The position numbers were made by a program, and so were the translations under genes. The notes under the pieces are model-generated. The model had not been told where the DNA came from. It saw nothing but the letters and a program-made list of their open reading frames with translations, and searched no databases. 41,403 nt of DNA, from positions 1 through 41,403 of the forward strand of contig JBFMBG010000023.1 in NCBI GenBank assembly GCA_040755215.1, written 5' to 3'. Within the stretch, counting starts at the first letter, position 1, and each line of letters opens with the position of its first letter. The DNA comes from JAIMBK01 sp040755215 (GTDB taxonomy: Bacteria; Bacillota; Desulfotomaculia; Desulfotomaculales; Nap2-2B). Positions 26,032 to 34,033 of the stretch are shown here, in pieces.

Positions 26032-26063
26032 AACTGCCTGGGCGGGTTAGACCAGGCAGTTTT
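26032..26063 (+). terminator. Terminator of the tRNA-Leu transcript
   Basis: AACTGCCTGG and CCAGGCAGTT form a 10-bp perfect stem with a 10-base loop, ending in TTTT. Confidence 0.85.
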
Positions 26064-26090
26064 ACTTCAGTGTTGGAGAGTAAAATAAAT

Positions 26091-26373
26091 TTGGAAATAA
26101 TATACTCAAAGCACTTTTTAAATCGAAAAAAAGCTTCGGGAAATCCCCAATGGGCTGGCAGAAACAATATTAAACCATGCAGATGAACACTATAAGGATA
26201 CCTAAACGGGATATTCTGTCGCAGTTAAAAGTGCCAATTTCCAGGGAAAAACCAGGGAATTGGCATTAACATATGAGAAATCCGAAAATAAAATTACAAT
26301 AATTACCCTGCACCCTCTTAAGAAAGGTCAAAAGGAGAATAGAATTAAAACAAGAAGGTGGGTTAAACAGTGA
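26091..26373 (+). pseudogene. Broken DUF4258-type toxin gene
   Basis: The start reads LEIIYSKHFLNRKKASGNP (TTG 26091). A shift of frame near 26140 then gives GLAETILNHADEHYKDT, a TAA where a sense codon is expected, then TGYSVAVKSANFQGKTREL and ITIITLHPLKKGQKENRI, the typical end of DUF4258 proteins. One frameshift and one nonsense codon inactivate it. Its end overlaps the DUF2283 start (GTGA), as in an intact toxin-antitoxin pair. Confidence 0.75.
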
Positions 26374-26573
26374 AAGTTTATTACGATGATGAGCTTGACA
26401 TCCTCTATATCGCCAAAGAAGGGCAGGAAGAAGAGGTAATCGAAATTCATCCTGGGATAAATTTAGAAATGGATAAATACGGTCAGCTAATTGGTATAGA
26501 ATTACTTAACGCCTCCAGGTTACTCAAAGATGTTTTAAAACCTTTGGAGCAAAGGGCTATCGCGAATGGTTAA
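26370..26573 (+). CDS. DUF2283 protein, antitoxin-like, chimeric C-terminus
   Basis: A 67-aa protein: KVYYDDELDILYIAKEG, EIHPGINLEMDKYGQLIGIE and LLNASRLLK is the DUF2283 fold. It starts at GTG behind AAGAAGGTG and is coupled to the dead DUF4258 toxin, so it is probably an orphan antitoxin. The last residues (AIANG and the stop) come from a fused fragment of another DUF4258 gene (26560 onward), since the same bases occur in frame at about 40628 in the second locus. Confidence 0.78.
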   Translation: MKVYYDDELDILYIAKEGQEEEVIEIHPGINLEMDKYGQLIGIELLNASRLLKDVLKPLEQRAIANG

Positions 26574-26730
26574 ATTATTGAGGATTCCCCAGAGGATGTG
26601 CGGGGGCGCAGTTGCCTGGTTGAACCTCCAAAATGGATTAACGAGCATACCCGTGGAAAATGGAATTATTAAAGCAAAAAGAAAAGCCTTGCCCTGTCTT
26701 ACTTGCGGTTTTCAAATGGGGCCAGGTAAG
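26560..26730 (+). pseudogene. Deleted relic of a DUF4258/YgiT toxin-antitoxin locus
   Basis: 26560-26630 matches 40625-40695 nearly base for base (encoding IIEDxPEDVRG), then jumps to a part matching 40786-40815 (PKWINExTRxK). 26671-26730 then matches 41178-41235, downstream of the second locus. The middle of the toxin and the whole antitoxin are missing. A 67-aa open frame across it is chimeric and unlikely to be a gene. Confidence 0.65.
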
Positions 26731-26904
26731 ACTGATAAATGTTTATCTACCGGTGAGCGGATAAAGTAAAGTCGGCCCTCTGACACCACCCTTATCCGCA
26801 CCCGGCATGATTTTAAGAATCTGAAAAAAGAAAACTCAGGTTGTGCTTCTGGGATTTTTGCGGTAATATTGAATTAAAGCTAAATAAAACGAGGTGAGCC
26901 TAAA

Positions 26905-27129
26905 ATGGCTGCTGTTGAACGTTTAGTCGAAGAGATAAGAAAGCTGAACCCGCAACAAAAAAAGGAATTATTCCGTAAGTTAGGAATCGCTCCTGTTGAA
27001 CCTGAAAAAGAAGAATTCCGTGGCGGTCCCGACGATCCCCTGGCGGAATTAATCGGGATGTTCAAAGGACCCGGTACCGGCTCCCGTAAATATAAGGAGG
27101 ACCTTTATGGGGGTAAAAGACCTTTATAG
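26905..27129 (+). CDS. Antitoxin of a PIN-domain toxin
   Basis: A 74-aa protein with an N-terminal helix (AAVERLVEEIRKLNPQQKKE) and a C-terminal region with DDPLAELIGMFKGPG and the tail SRKYKEDLYGG, a pattern common in antitoxins paired with PIN ribonucleases. GAGGTGAG lies 6 bases before the ATG. It overlaps the following PIN start by 23 bases, and the AAGGAGG for that gene is inside it. With the toxin truncated it is an orphan. Confidence 0.7.
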   Translation: MAAVERLVEEIRKLNPQQKKELFRKLGIAPVEPEKEEFRGGPDDPLAELIGMFKGPGTGSRKYKEDLYGGKRPL

Positions 27130-27268
27130 GCTGTTTATTGATATCGGCGCTTTTATCGCCCTTGTCGATGAACGTGACCCCGTTATGGTTGACCTGCCCA
27201 GGGTTTACCCGCCTGCCACAGCTTGGCTTGAGAGTCTGGGTGAGGACGGGAAAAGAAGAATAAAATCC
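27107..27268 (+). pseudogene. Truncated PIN-domain (VapC-like) toxin
   Basis: ATG 27107 behind AAGGAGG. The protein shows the first PIN strand with the catalytic Asp (RLFIDIGAFIALVDERD) and part of the next helix (ATAWLESLGEDGKRRIKS). Homology-like sequence stops at about residue 54, before the other three acidic residues, where a repeat begins. The frame continues to 27553 but as junk, running into the end of the helicase gene on the other strand. Confidence 0.7.
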
Positions 27269-27277
27269 CCAGAAAAT

Positions 27278-27305
27278 AGCTGTCGGCTTTCAGCAGTCAG
27301 CTTTC
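27278..27305. repeat. Short direct repeat at the toxin break point
   Basis: AGCTGTCGGCTTTCAG followed by CAGTCAGCTTTC is a degenerate tandem of an AGCTTTC/GGCTTTC unit. It lies precisely where the PIN reading frame loses its protein character. This suggests the repeat inserted, or served as the recombination site. Confidence 0.45.
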
Positions 27306-27468
27306 AAAATAAAAACATGCTATTCTCCCTTGTCCCGGTCTGTGTGGATCATGTTTCCGGTTACCCCCCGGCTCTTCCTTTAAATTTAGCGTATTTTGCT
27401 CAAACCGACCGGTCAATGCCAGGAGGGTTTCGTTTGATTGCCTTAATTTTGGTTTTCGATAGTACCTC

Positions 27469-30400
27469 TTATAAAGGTAAAGGGAAAACTTTTGCCAAAA
27501 ATTCAATTACCATCCCGCGGTTAAGCTCATCGTGGCAAAACTGGTTGCGGTAGTGGCGGAGACAGCCATAACAACTTGCGTTTCCTTCAACTCCACCGCA
27601 CTCACAACGCTGGAGACGATTCAGCGAAGCCCGCAGTACTTCCTTGAAAGATTCCTCTCTAACCAGCCGGCGAACGTGGCCGGCCCCGCCCGGAACATCG
27701 TCAAAGAGGATCAGGGCAGGACTCCCCAGAGGATTGCCGGGCATAGGGTAAAGGCAGCCATCCAGGTCTTCCCTTTCAATCTGCATGGTTGAACTGACCC
27801 CCTCGAGGAGAGCGTAAAGCAGCGAGTGCCAAAACCCCTTGCGCGTATCCTGATAGCCGTGAAAATGCAGCTTCAGGATGTCCGTCTCAAACTCGTGCCC
27901 GAAAGAGTACCGATTTTGCATTTTCCCAGAGCAATCGTTGCCCCAGGGGGTTTTATGCGTGTCGGGTACGCTCTTGCTGCCCAAGACGGTAAAACCGCAG
28001 GCACGACATACCTGGAAACCATAATGACCGGCGTCATTGATCACGGCCAATTTACCGCGTGAAGCGGCGGCCAATTCTAATTCAATGCCTCCCCCCAGTT
28101 TAAGGCAAACTTTTTCTTCCTCGCCGGAAGACTTGCCGGAGAAATATACCCTGGTAGTATAGGTCTTTTCCGGCTTCTCTTCCCCCGGATTGCCGGGCTT
28201 TTCCCGATCGGCAATAAATCCAAAGGCGGGGACAATAAAGACACCCTGGTTTCTCCCAATCCTGCTCCCGCAAACGTTGCAATGAGTGAATCCATTGGTC
28301 AGTTCTGCGCGTTCGCTTTGATAGCTCTGGCACTGATCGCAAATGGCATAAAAGAAACTTTCCCATTCTCGATTGGGCAACCTCCTGATGTACCGGCTCA
28401 TCCAGAGCTTCCCGCCAGCAACTACCTGACTGCCGGGGGCATATTCCGAAAGAGCAATGCGCAGATCCCGCTCCAACTGCAGCCTTTTTGCCTCCTCACT
28501 GTGGTGGAGAATCTGCAATTCTACCACATCCACCGGGAAGCCGTATTTAGGGATAACGTTATGATTGGAAAGAAAGCCAATTAAATCTTTTTCTTTTAGC
28601 GTTTTAATCAGTCTCATCAGGTGATCGACTTTCTTATTCTGCCTGAAAAGTTCTTGTTTGCGCGCTTCCAGTTTTTCAACGTCATTTCCTATTTTCCAGG
28701 CGGCCTGGGTCATTACCCCATTTTCGCTAAAAAGCCCGGCAACCCACCCCCAATTGTCAATATCCAGTTCCTTGCGCAAAGCTTCAGGTACCATCCTCAA
28801 CAAAGAAACCTTTAACTCTTCAGGTTTTTTGGTTAAGTAATCTGCAAAGAGTTTTGGCCCTGATGGTTCGTGAAAAAAGAATTTTTCTACCGTTCCAAAC
28901 AGGTTTGGGTATCTCCTCCAGAAACCGGCCAGAGCCGTGGCATATACGTGCCGCAGAACTATTTTTTTATTTTCGAGAGCAAAATAAGGGGCGTTAATCC
29001 TCCCCGAAACCATCCGCCAGGGCTCCCGGTAGTGGTCGAGGTCATGCGAGCGCCTTTGGGCATACGTAAGGACATACGCAGCGGAGTCGGTTCTTCGCCC
29101 GGCCCGCCCCGCCCGCTGGATGTAGCTGGCCGCCGACGGGGGCACGTTTCTCATGAACACCGCTTCCAGCTCACCTACGTCCACCCCTAATTCAAAAGTG
29201 GTAGAGCAGCTCAAGATATTAACATCTTCAAAGATAAACCTGTTCTGAAGCTCGGCGGCGGCCTCCGAAGTCAACTGGGCCGTGTGCTCCTCGGCCTGCA
29301 TCTTAATGGGAAGAATGTTCAGGTAAAGTTGGAAATAATGGTTATCCTGGAAAAAGACCCGGGGATCGCACTGCTGCAGCCGGCCGCTGCAGCGATAAGT
29401 CGGGCAGGTGTCCCGGACGTTATGCAAAGTGAGGTTTTTACACTGATCACAAATATACCACTGAACATGGGCATCAATTAAAGGGGACTTGACTTCCCAA
29501 AAGGTATGCCTTATCTGGTACACTACCCCTTCATCTTTTTTCATTTGCGAGGTGAAATAATCCTTCCAGTGCCTACTTCCTTCCGGATTGAGGACGCGAT
29601 TCCAAATATTATCTAAAACCTCCCGGCATTCCTGCTCGGTTATCCCCGTTCCCAATTTTTGAGCCAGGCGCATCAAGTAGTCAAGCCGGCTGTTCAATCT
29701 GGTTGAGTTCCAGCTCAAGATGCCCTTATTGGGTATCGGCTGGTTGGCGCGGAAAAAGAACTCCCGGTTGCGCGGCTGGAAAAATTCGTCCTGCGGGGAA
29801 ACTTGCTCAGGGAAAGTGACGGCCCCCCTGGTACGTATGCTGTCAAGAAGCACCCTGAACAGAGTTAAAACCTCACGGGGGGAAAGATTCCACTTCCCGC
29901 TCTGTAACGCCTTGGGCGGACTCCAGCCCTGCGGAACTGCCAATGTAAAACCTAACAGGCCCATCCCTTCTAAACTGATCCGGCGGTCAATCGCCAGGAA
30001 TTCGGACATTACCCATCTCCATACTTCGTTAATCTGTTCCTGGGGGCTACATCCCTTGAAAAAACCAGCCTCTACCGCAACTTGACGCAGGGGACTGATT
30101 ATGTCTTGCAAACGCCAGGAGTTCTTCACGGCTGAGTCCGCATTTTCCTGCAGGGTCCGCATGATCAGGCTGCGATGCAGGATTTGATTGTAAGTACGAT
30201 TAAGATAAGGGGCAAAAAAGGCGGCGTCCTGACGGCTGTCGGAGAATACCAGCAGCTTACGCGGGCTTTTGCGCCAGTCTCCTCCGGTTTCTCGGCCTGT
30301 TCCTGCCGTTTCCGAAGCCCACTCGTCGTCATCCTCCGCAAAGGGAAATTCTCCTGCCGCCTCTGCTTTCTCTTTGGGCTCAATCTGCTGGTACAAGGCA

Positions 30401-32346
30401 CTGGCCAAAACGCTGGCCGAAGCATCCGTCCCCACAAGGAAACGCCAGGCTACCCCATTAGGACTACGTCTTCCGCAGGAAGGACAAAAAAATATTTTTC
30501 CCTCCGGGTTAGAGGGGATATGGAGCAGGGTTACCCGCTCCTGTTCCCCGCATTCGCAAGGGAAGCGCAGGATATTTTCCCTGTCGATGGCTCCACAACG
30601 GCAGCAAAGCAGGTATTTTTGGTACCTGTCACGATCGCCAGACCCCTCGGGGAATTCTATTTCTTCGTCCTCATTATAGCCGGTCGTCTCGGGCTCCTGC
30701 TCCAGCAAGAGAAAATACTCAACCTTCCCCCGTTCGCCGGCAACGCTCTTTAAGAACTCCAGATCGCCGATTCTTTCTCGCTGACCAACCAGATAGGTTG
30801 CACCGCACTGCCGGCAGGTAGCTACTTCAAATACTTTATACTCTTCCCCGTCCTTTCTTATCTTTTCATGCCGCTCCAGGAAAAGACGATTGTCCGGCTT
30901 CAAAGAAAGGTAAGCTCCTTCAATCGCCCGGACGAAAACATGATACCTTGCCGGCAACAAAGGTTGAAAGCCCTCCCCGGCTTTCGCCCGACTGGCCAGA
31001 TTGACAAGAGAAACCACTGTTTCCGCAGCATCAGGAAACGTCAGATTCAGCGCTTTCGGCAAGTCGATTAAAAGTCGCGGCCTCTCCTGCAGTTCCTGCT
31101 GCAGTTTCAGCAGGTTTTGATCACCTTTTAATACTTCGCATAAAAATGCCGGCCAGCCGAGTCTCCGTCCAGCCTCAGCCGCCTCTGCCAGCACCGCTTC
31201 GGGAATACCCGCCCGCTGGCCGGAGCCGCATAATTTTGCCAGCTTTTCTTCAAGAGGAAGATCTTCTTCAATAATCTTTTTCCACACAGCGTAAATCCAG
31301 GGTGCGGCTCTTCCCCAGCTCTTGTTCTTCTTCCCAATCAAGGGCAGCCGCACCGCCTCGACAACGTCCTGGCGCCCCTCGTCGCCTTCCATCCATTCAA
31401 ATTCCTCATCAAATAACTGCCGGGCGAAATGGACAATCGCGGCACAGTTACCGCGCCCGCCGCCCAAAGTGGCGCTGGTCGCTATGCATTGCAATTTCCC
31501 TCTTTGGCCGCCCGTTACCCGGTCTTTTAGCCGGCGTAATAGCATGGCTATCTCAATGCCCTTGGCGCCGGAATAAGTATGGGCTTCGTCAATGACTATG
31601 TAACGCCAGTACCTCGCCTGATCGCCGTCAAAAAAGACGTGGTCTTCCGGTCGCAGCAACAGGTATTCCAGCATAGCGTAGTTCGTTAACAAGATGTGCG
31701 GCGGCGTTTCCCACATTTGCTCCCGGGAAATCAACTCGTTGGGAAGAGGCTCCTGCCGGAACATTTTACGATACTTTTCTTGTGCGCTACGGTGCCATTT
31801 TTCTGTTTCGCCGGTGTATCGCCCAAAGGTTATGGGCGGGTACCCGGACAATATAAGCCGGAGCCTTTTTAGCTGGTCGTTGGCCAGCGCGTTCATCGGA
31901 TATAAAAGCAGGGCACGAACGCCCGGACCGAGCAAACCTTTTTCCGCCTCTTTAAATAGGTGGTTTAAGATGGGGATTAAGAAGGTTTCCGTTTTACCGC
32001 TGCCGGTGCCGGTGGATACCACGATGTTGCGTCTATTAGTCGTCAGCTTGCGCACTGCCTTCTCCTGATGCCGGTAAAGCTGCCGGTCTACCGGCAAAGA
32101 GTCAGTCTGGAGCCGATAAAACTCCTTCGACAGGACACCTTCCTCTACCAGATCTTTTATGCTGGCGCCGGCTTCAAAGGCAGGAGTAACCTCCAGGATA
32201 GGCCCCTTCACAAACCTGCCTTTCTCCCGTAAATTATTTAGAAATTGCCTTTGCAGCTCCGGATCCTGAAAACGAAAGGTGGTGCTGAGGTAACTCTGGT
32301 AGTTATTGCTAATTGCTTCCGTAGCTTTAATGGGGTTGATGCTCAC
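27469..32346 (-). CDS. Giant DEAH-box helicase with C-terminal DUF1998/MZB module (DruE-like)
   Basis: 1625 aa. Q-motif YRHQEKAVRKL (about 91), Walker A STGTGSGKTE (111-120), motif Ia YPMNALANDQ, DEAH (253-256) in VIDEAHTYSG, SATLGGG (motif III). The second RecA domain has LSCSTTFELGVDVGELEAV and YIQRAGRAGRR (about 1076). Several zinc-ribbon pairs lie between and after the helicase parts (CRQCGATY, CCRCGAI, FFCPSCGRR, YICDQC, ICDQC...CNVCGSR). The end carries the DUF1998/MZB signature LFDDVPGGAGHVRRL and CECGG...CYGCLRHYRNQFCH. Size and order match DruE of Druantia; MrfA/YprA is much shorter. GTG start overlaps the previous ORF (GTGA), with GGAGGG upstream. Likely role: nucleic-acid translocase of a defence system. 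Confidence 0.88.
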   Translation of the reverse strand: MSINPIKATEAISNNYQSYLSTTFRFQDPELQRQFLNNLREKGRFVKGPILEVTPAFEAGASIKDLVEEGVLSKEFYRLQTDSLPVDRQLYRHQEKAVRKLTTNRRNIVVSTGTGSGKTETFLIPILNHLFKEAEKGLLGPGVRALLLYPMNALANDQLKRLRLILSGYPPITFGRYTGETEKWHRSAQEKYRKMFRQEPLPNELISREQMWETPPHILLTNYAMLEYLLLRPEDHVFFDGDQARYWRYIVIDEAHTYSGAKGIEIAMLLRRLKDRVTGGQRGKLQCIATSATLGGGRGNCAAIVHFARQLFDEEFEWMEGDEGRQDVVEAVRLPLIGKKNKSWGRAAPWIYAVWKKIIEEDLPLEEKLAKLCGSGQRAGIPEAVLAEAAEAGRRLGWPAFLCEVLKGDQNLLKLQQELQERPRLLIDLPKALNLTFPDAAETVVSLVNLASRAKAGEGFQPLLPARYHVFVRAIEGAYLSLKPDNRLFLERHEKIRKDGEEYKVFEVATCRQCGATYLVGQRERIGDLEFLKSVAGERGKVEYFLLLEQEPETTGYNEDEEIEFPEGSGDRDRYQKYLLCCRCGAIDRENILRFPCECGEQERVTLLHIPSNPEGKIFFCPSCGRRSPNGVAWRFLVGTDASASVLASALYQQIEPKEKAEAAGEFPFAEDDDEWASETAGTGRETGGDWRKSPRKLLVFSDSRQDAAFFAPYLNRTYNQILHRSLIMRTLQENADSAVKNSWRLQDIISPLRQVAVEAGFFKGCSPQEQINEVWRWVMSEFLAIDRRISLEGMGLLGFTLAVPQGWSPPKALQSGKWNLSPREVLTLFRVLLDSIRTRGAVTFPEQVSPQDEFFQPRNREFFFRANQPIPNKGILSWNSTRLNSRLDYLMRLAQKLGTGITEQECREVLDNIWNRVLNPEGSRHWKDYFTSQMKKDEGVVYQIRHTFWEVKSPLIDAHVQWYICDQCKNLTLHNVRDTCPTYRCSGRLQQCDPRVFFQDNHYFQLYLNILPIKMQAEEHTAQLTSEAAAELQNRFIFEDVNILSCSTTFELGVDVGELEAVFMRNVPPSAASYIQRAGRAGRRTDSAAYVLTYAQRRSHDLDHYREPWRMVSGRINAPYFALENKKIVLRHVYATALAGFWRRYPNLFGTVEKFFFHEPSGPKLFADYLTKKPEELKVSLLRMVPEALRKELDIDNWGWVAGLFSENGVMTQAAWKIGNDVEKLEARKQELFRQNKKVDHLMRLIKTLKEKDLIGFLSNHNVIPKYGFPVDVVELQILHHSEEAKRLQLERDLRIALSEYAPGSQVVAGGKLWMSRYIRRLPNREWESFFYAICDQCQSYQSERAELTNGFTHCNVCGSRIGRNQGVFIVPAFGFIADREKPGNPGEEKPEKTYTTRVYFSGKSSGEEEKVCLKLGGGIELELAAASRGKLAVINDAGHYGFQVCRACGFTVLGSKSVPDTHKTPWGNDCSGKMQNRYSFGHEFETDILKLHFHGYQDTRKGFWHSLLYALLEGVSSTMQIEREDLDGCLYPMPGNPLGSPALILFDDVPGGAGHVRRLVREESFKEVLRASLNRLQRCECGGVEGNASCYGCLRHYRNQFCHDELNRGMVIEFLAKVFPLPL

Positions 32347-33938
32347 TTTTGTTTACCCTCCCAGGCAGCAAGTAAAACCTTTTCCCTTTCCCATAGGGCC
32401 GCGATTAATTTTTCTAAATCAAACTCGGGAATTTGCCAGTTTAGCCGAACTGGCTCCGGCAGCGGCCGGGTCAGGTTATTATATAACGTCAGCAGGTGAT
32501 TCCCTGCCAGCCGGTATTTTTCCTGCCCATTACGAATCCGCAATGTTAAATCCAGGTACCAGGATAACGAAGTGCTTATTTCTCGAAAATTAACTATAAA
32601 ACTCTTGCATCCAGCGGGAAAATGTTTATTATCCCAGGCTTGTTGGTCCGGCTCAACACTTTTGCCGAAGGGGCAGTTTCCTGAGGTACATTTTACCGCC
32701 TTTGTTTTGAGTTCTATTTTGTCCCTCCATAAATAAGCTTTTTTAATCTTCCCTCCAATCTGGATATCAACCGGGCTTTTTTCCTTCCCCTGCCGAAAAT
32801 CGCGTAAAACATTTTTGCTGATTTCCTTGTTTAATAACGGTTCGTCCAGCCTTTCTTCCCGGCAGTCGATATATATCTGCCCGCCTCCATCCTCATCTAA
32901 ATCCGAAAAGGCCCCTTCCAAAGCCAGCGCCAGGGGCCACCACAGCCCTCCCGGCTCAGGTAAAATTTGAAAATGATAAGCATTATCTTCTGCTATAACT
33001 CCCAGCCAGTGCGGACGGGCAATTTCTTTTGCCGGATAGGAAATTCTGCCGTTTTTTGGTATAAATTGTTCAAACGGGTTTTCGAACTCAAAACTAAAAT
33101 GACCGTTTTCGTTGGTGGAAGTTACCGCCGGCCAAACTTTATACCTGCCTTCAACAACTCCGTAGAGCCTTACCGAGATCTCTTTTCTGCCGGCAGTATT
33201 GGCCAGTTTTCCGCTAATGCGCAGTTTTCTTTTGTTTACCCAATAGCATTCACTGACTGATATATGAATCCCGGCATTTTTAATGAAGATTTGCTCACTG
33301 TTGCTTCTCTCCGTGGGAAATTCATCTGCAAGCCCCTCGCCGTTCCACTGGTCGTCAATATCAAATTTGATCATATAGGGACCCGGAAGAAACTCAGCAG
33401 CGTTTCGGCGGATTTCCAACTCAGAGACCCCGTCGGGAACAGCCAGGACCAGAGGTTCCACCCAGGGTTCCCAGAGCCGCCAGAGCCGCAAAACCCGGTC
33501 CTGTTGCTCACCGCGGTCCAGCCAGGCCGCCTTGAGACACCGCTCGCCTGCTGACTCCTCTACCGTATACCGGAAGTTTTCTATTCTCCAGCGGCACCGG
33601 ATATCGAAAAGCTTCCCATCGGCTTTTATTCTACCCCTGGAGTCTTCCAGGGCAAGCCGCAAGCTGCAGGTTTCCCCCTTGCTCATCCTTAAAGTGTCGG
33701 CCAGTCCCGACAGGTCGAACTGCAAGAACCCTCTTCCGGCTTTTGCAATAATCTGATGGCCGGTCTCCTCCTCCAGGTCCAGGTAGACTTTTGGCCGGCT
33801 GGCAAAATTATTTAACGGCAACGCAACCTCCAGTTTCGGGTTGTCGGGACCATAACAGGCTCCGTGCCAAACCTCTTTGATATGTTGCGACCACTCTTCG
33901 CGTCCGGCTGTTTTCGCTCCCCTGATCCGCCAGCGCAA
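32343..33938 (-). CDS. Beta-rich protein, probably the C-terminal part of the upstream ORF split by a frameshift
   Basis: A 531-aa ORF from TTG 33938. I do not recognise a family. The sequence alternates short strands and has Ig-like stretches (RKLRISGKLANTAGRKEISV, TSTNENGHFSFEFENPF), a cysteine pair CTSGNCPFG near residue 420 and a helical end. There is no ribosome site at the TTG. In the same frame protein-like sequence continues upstream without a start: IAVELEHDELQAELIYPF, then GRQCRTLVTVEVPK, directly abutting the stop of the 1449-aa ORF. One extra base there would join the two as ..DGDEVL-IAVELEH... The helicase start overlaps its stop, so the three frames form one operon. Confidence 0.75.
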   Translation of the reverse strand: MRWRIRGAKTAGREEWSQHIKEVWHGACYGPDNPKLEVALPLNNFASRPKVYLDLEEETGHQIIAKAGRGFLQFDLSGLADTLRMSKGETCSLRLALEDSRGRIKADGKLFDIRCRWRIENFRYTVEESAGERCLKAAWLDRGEQQDRVLRLWRLWEPWVEPLVLAVPDGVSELEIRRNAAEFLPGPYMIKFDIDDQWNGEGLADEFPTERSNSEQIFIKNAGIHISVSECYWVNKRKLRISGKLANTAGRKEISVRLYGVVEGRYKVWPAVTSTNENGHFSFEFENPFEQFIPKNGRISYPAKEIARPHWLGVIAEDNAYHFQILPEPGGLWWPLALALEGAFSDLDEDGGGQIYIDCREERLDEPLLNKEISKNVLRDFRQGKEKSPVDIQIGGKIKKAYLWRDKIELKTKAVKCTSGNCPFGKSVEPDQQAWDNKHFPAGCKSFIVNFREISTSLSWYLDLTLRIRNGQEKYRLAGNHLLTLYNNLTRPLPEPVRLNWQIPEFDLEKLIAALWEREKVLLAAWEGKQK

Positions 33939-34033
33939 TTTGGGTACTTCAACAGTGACCAGAGTACGGCATTGCCTGCCTTCAAAAGGGTAGATCAGTT
34001 CCGCCTGTAATTCGTCGTGTTCCAGTTCAACAG

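Noticed and set aside
25716..26050. Open frames on both strands across tRNA-Leu
   Set aside because: They run through a clear tRNA with promoter and terminator; they are not genes.
26566..26769. 67-aa plus-strand frame with CLTCG
   Set aside because: It crosses the junctions of a recombined relic in a frame different from the toxin; chimeric, with no good ribosome site.
27469..32346. DISARM (DrmA/DrmB) assignment
   Set aside because: In DISARM the helicase and the DUF1998 protein are separate, with a methylase and PLD protein nearby; none of these is here.
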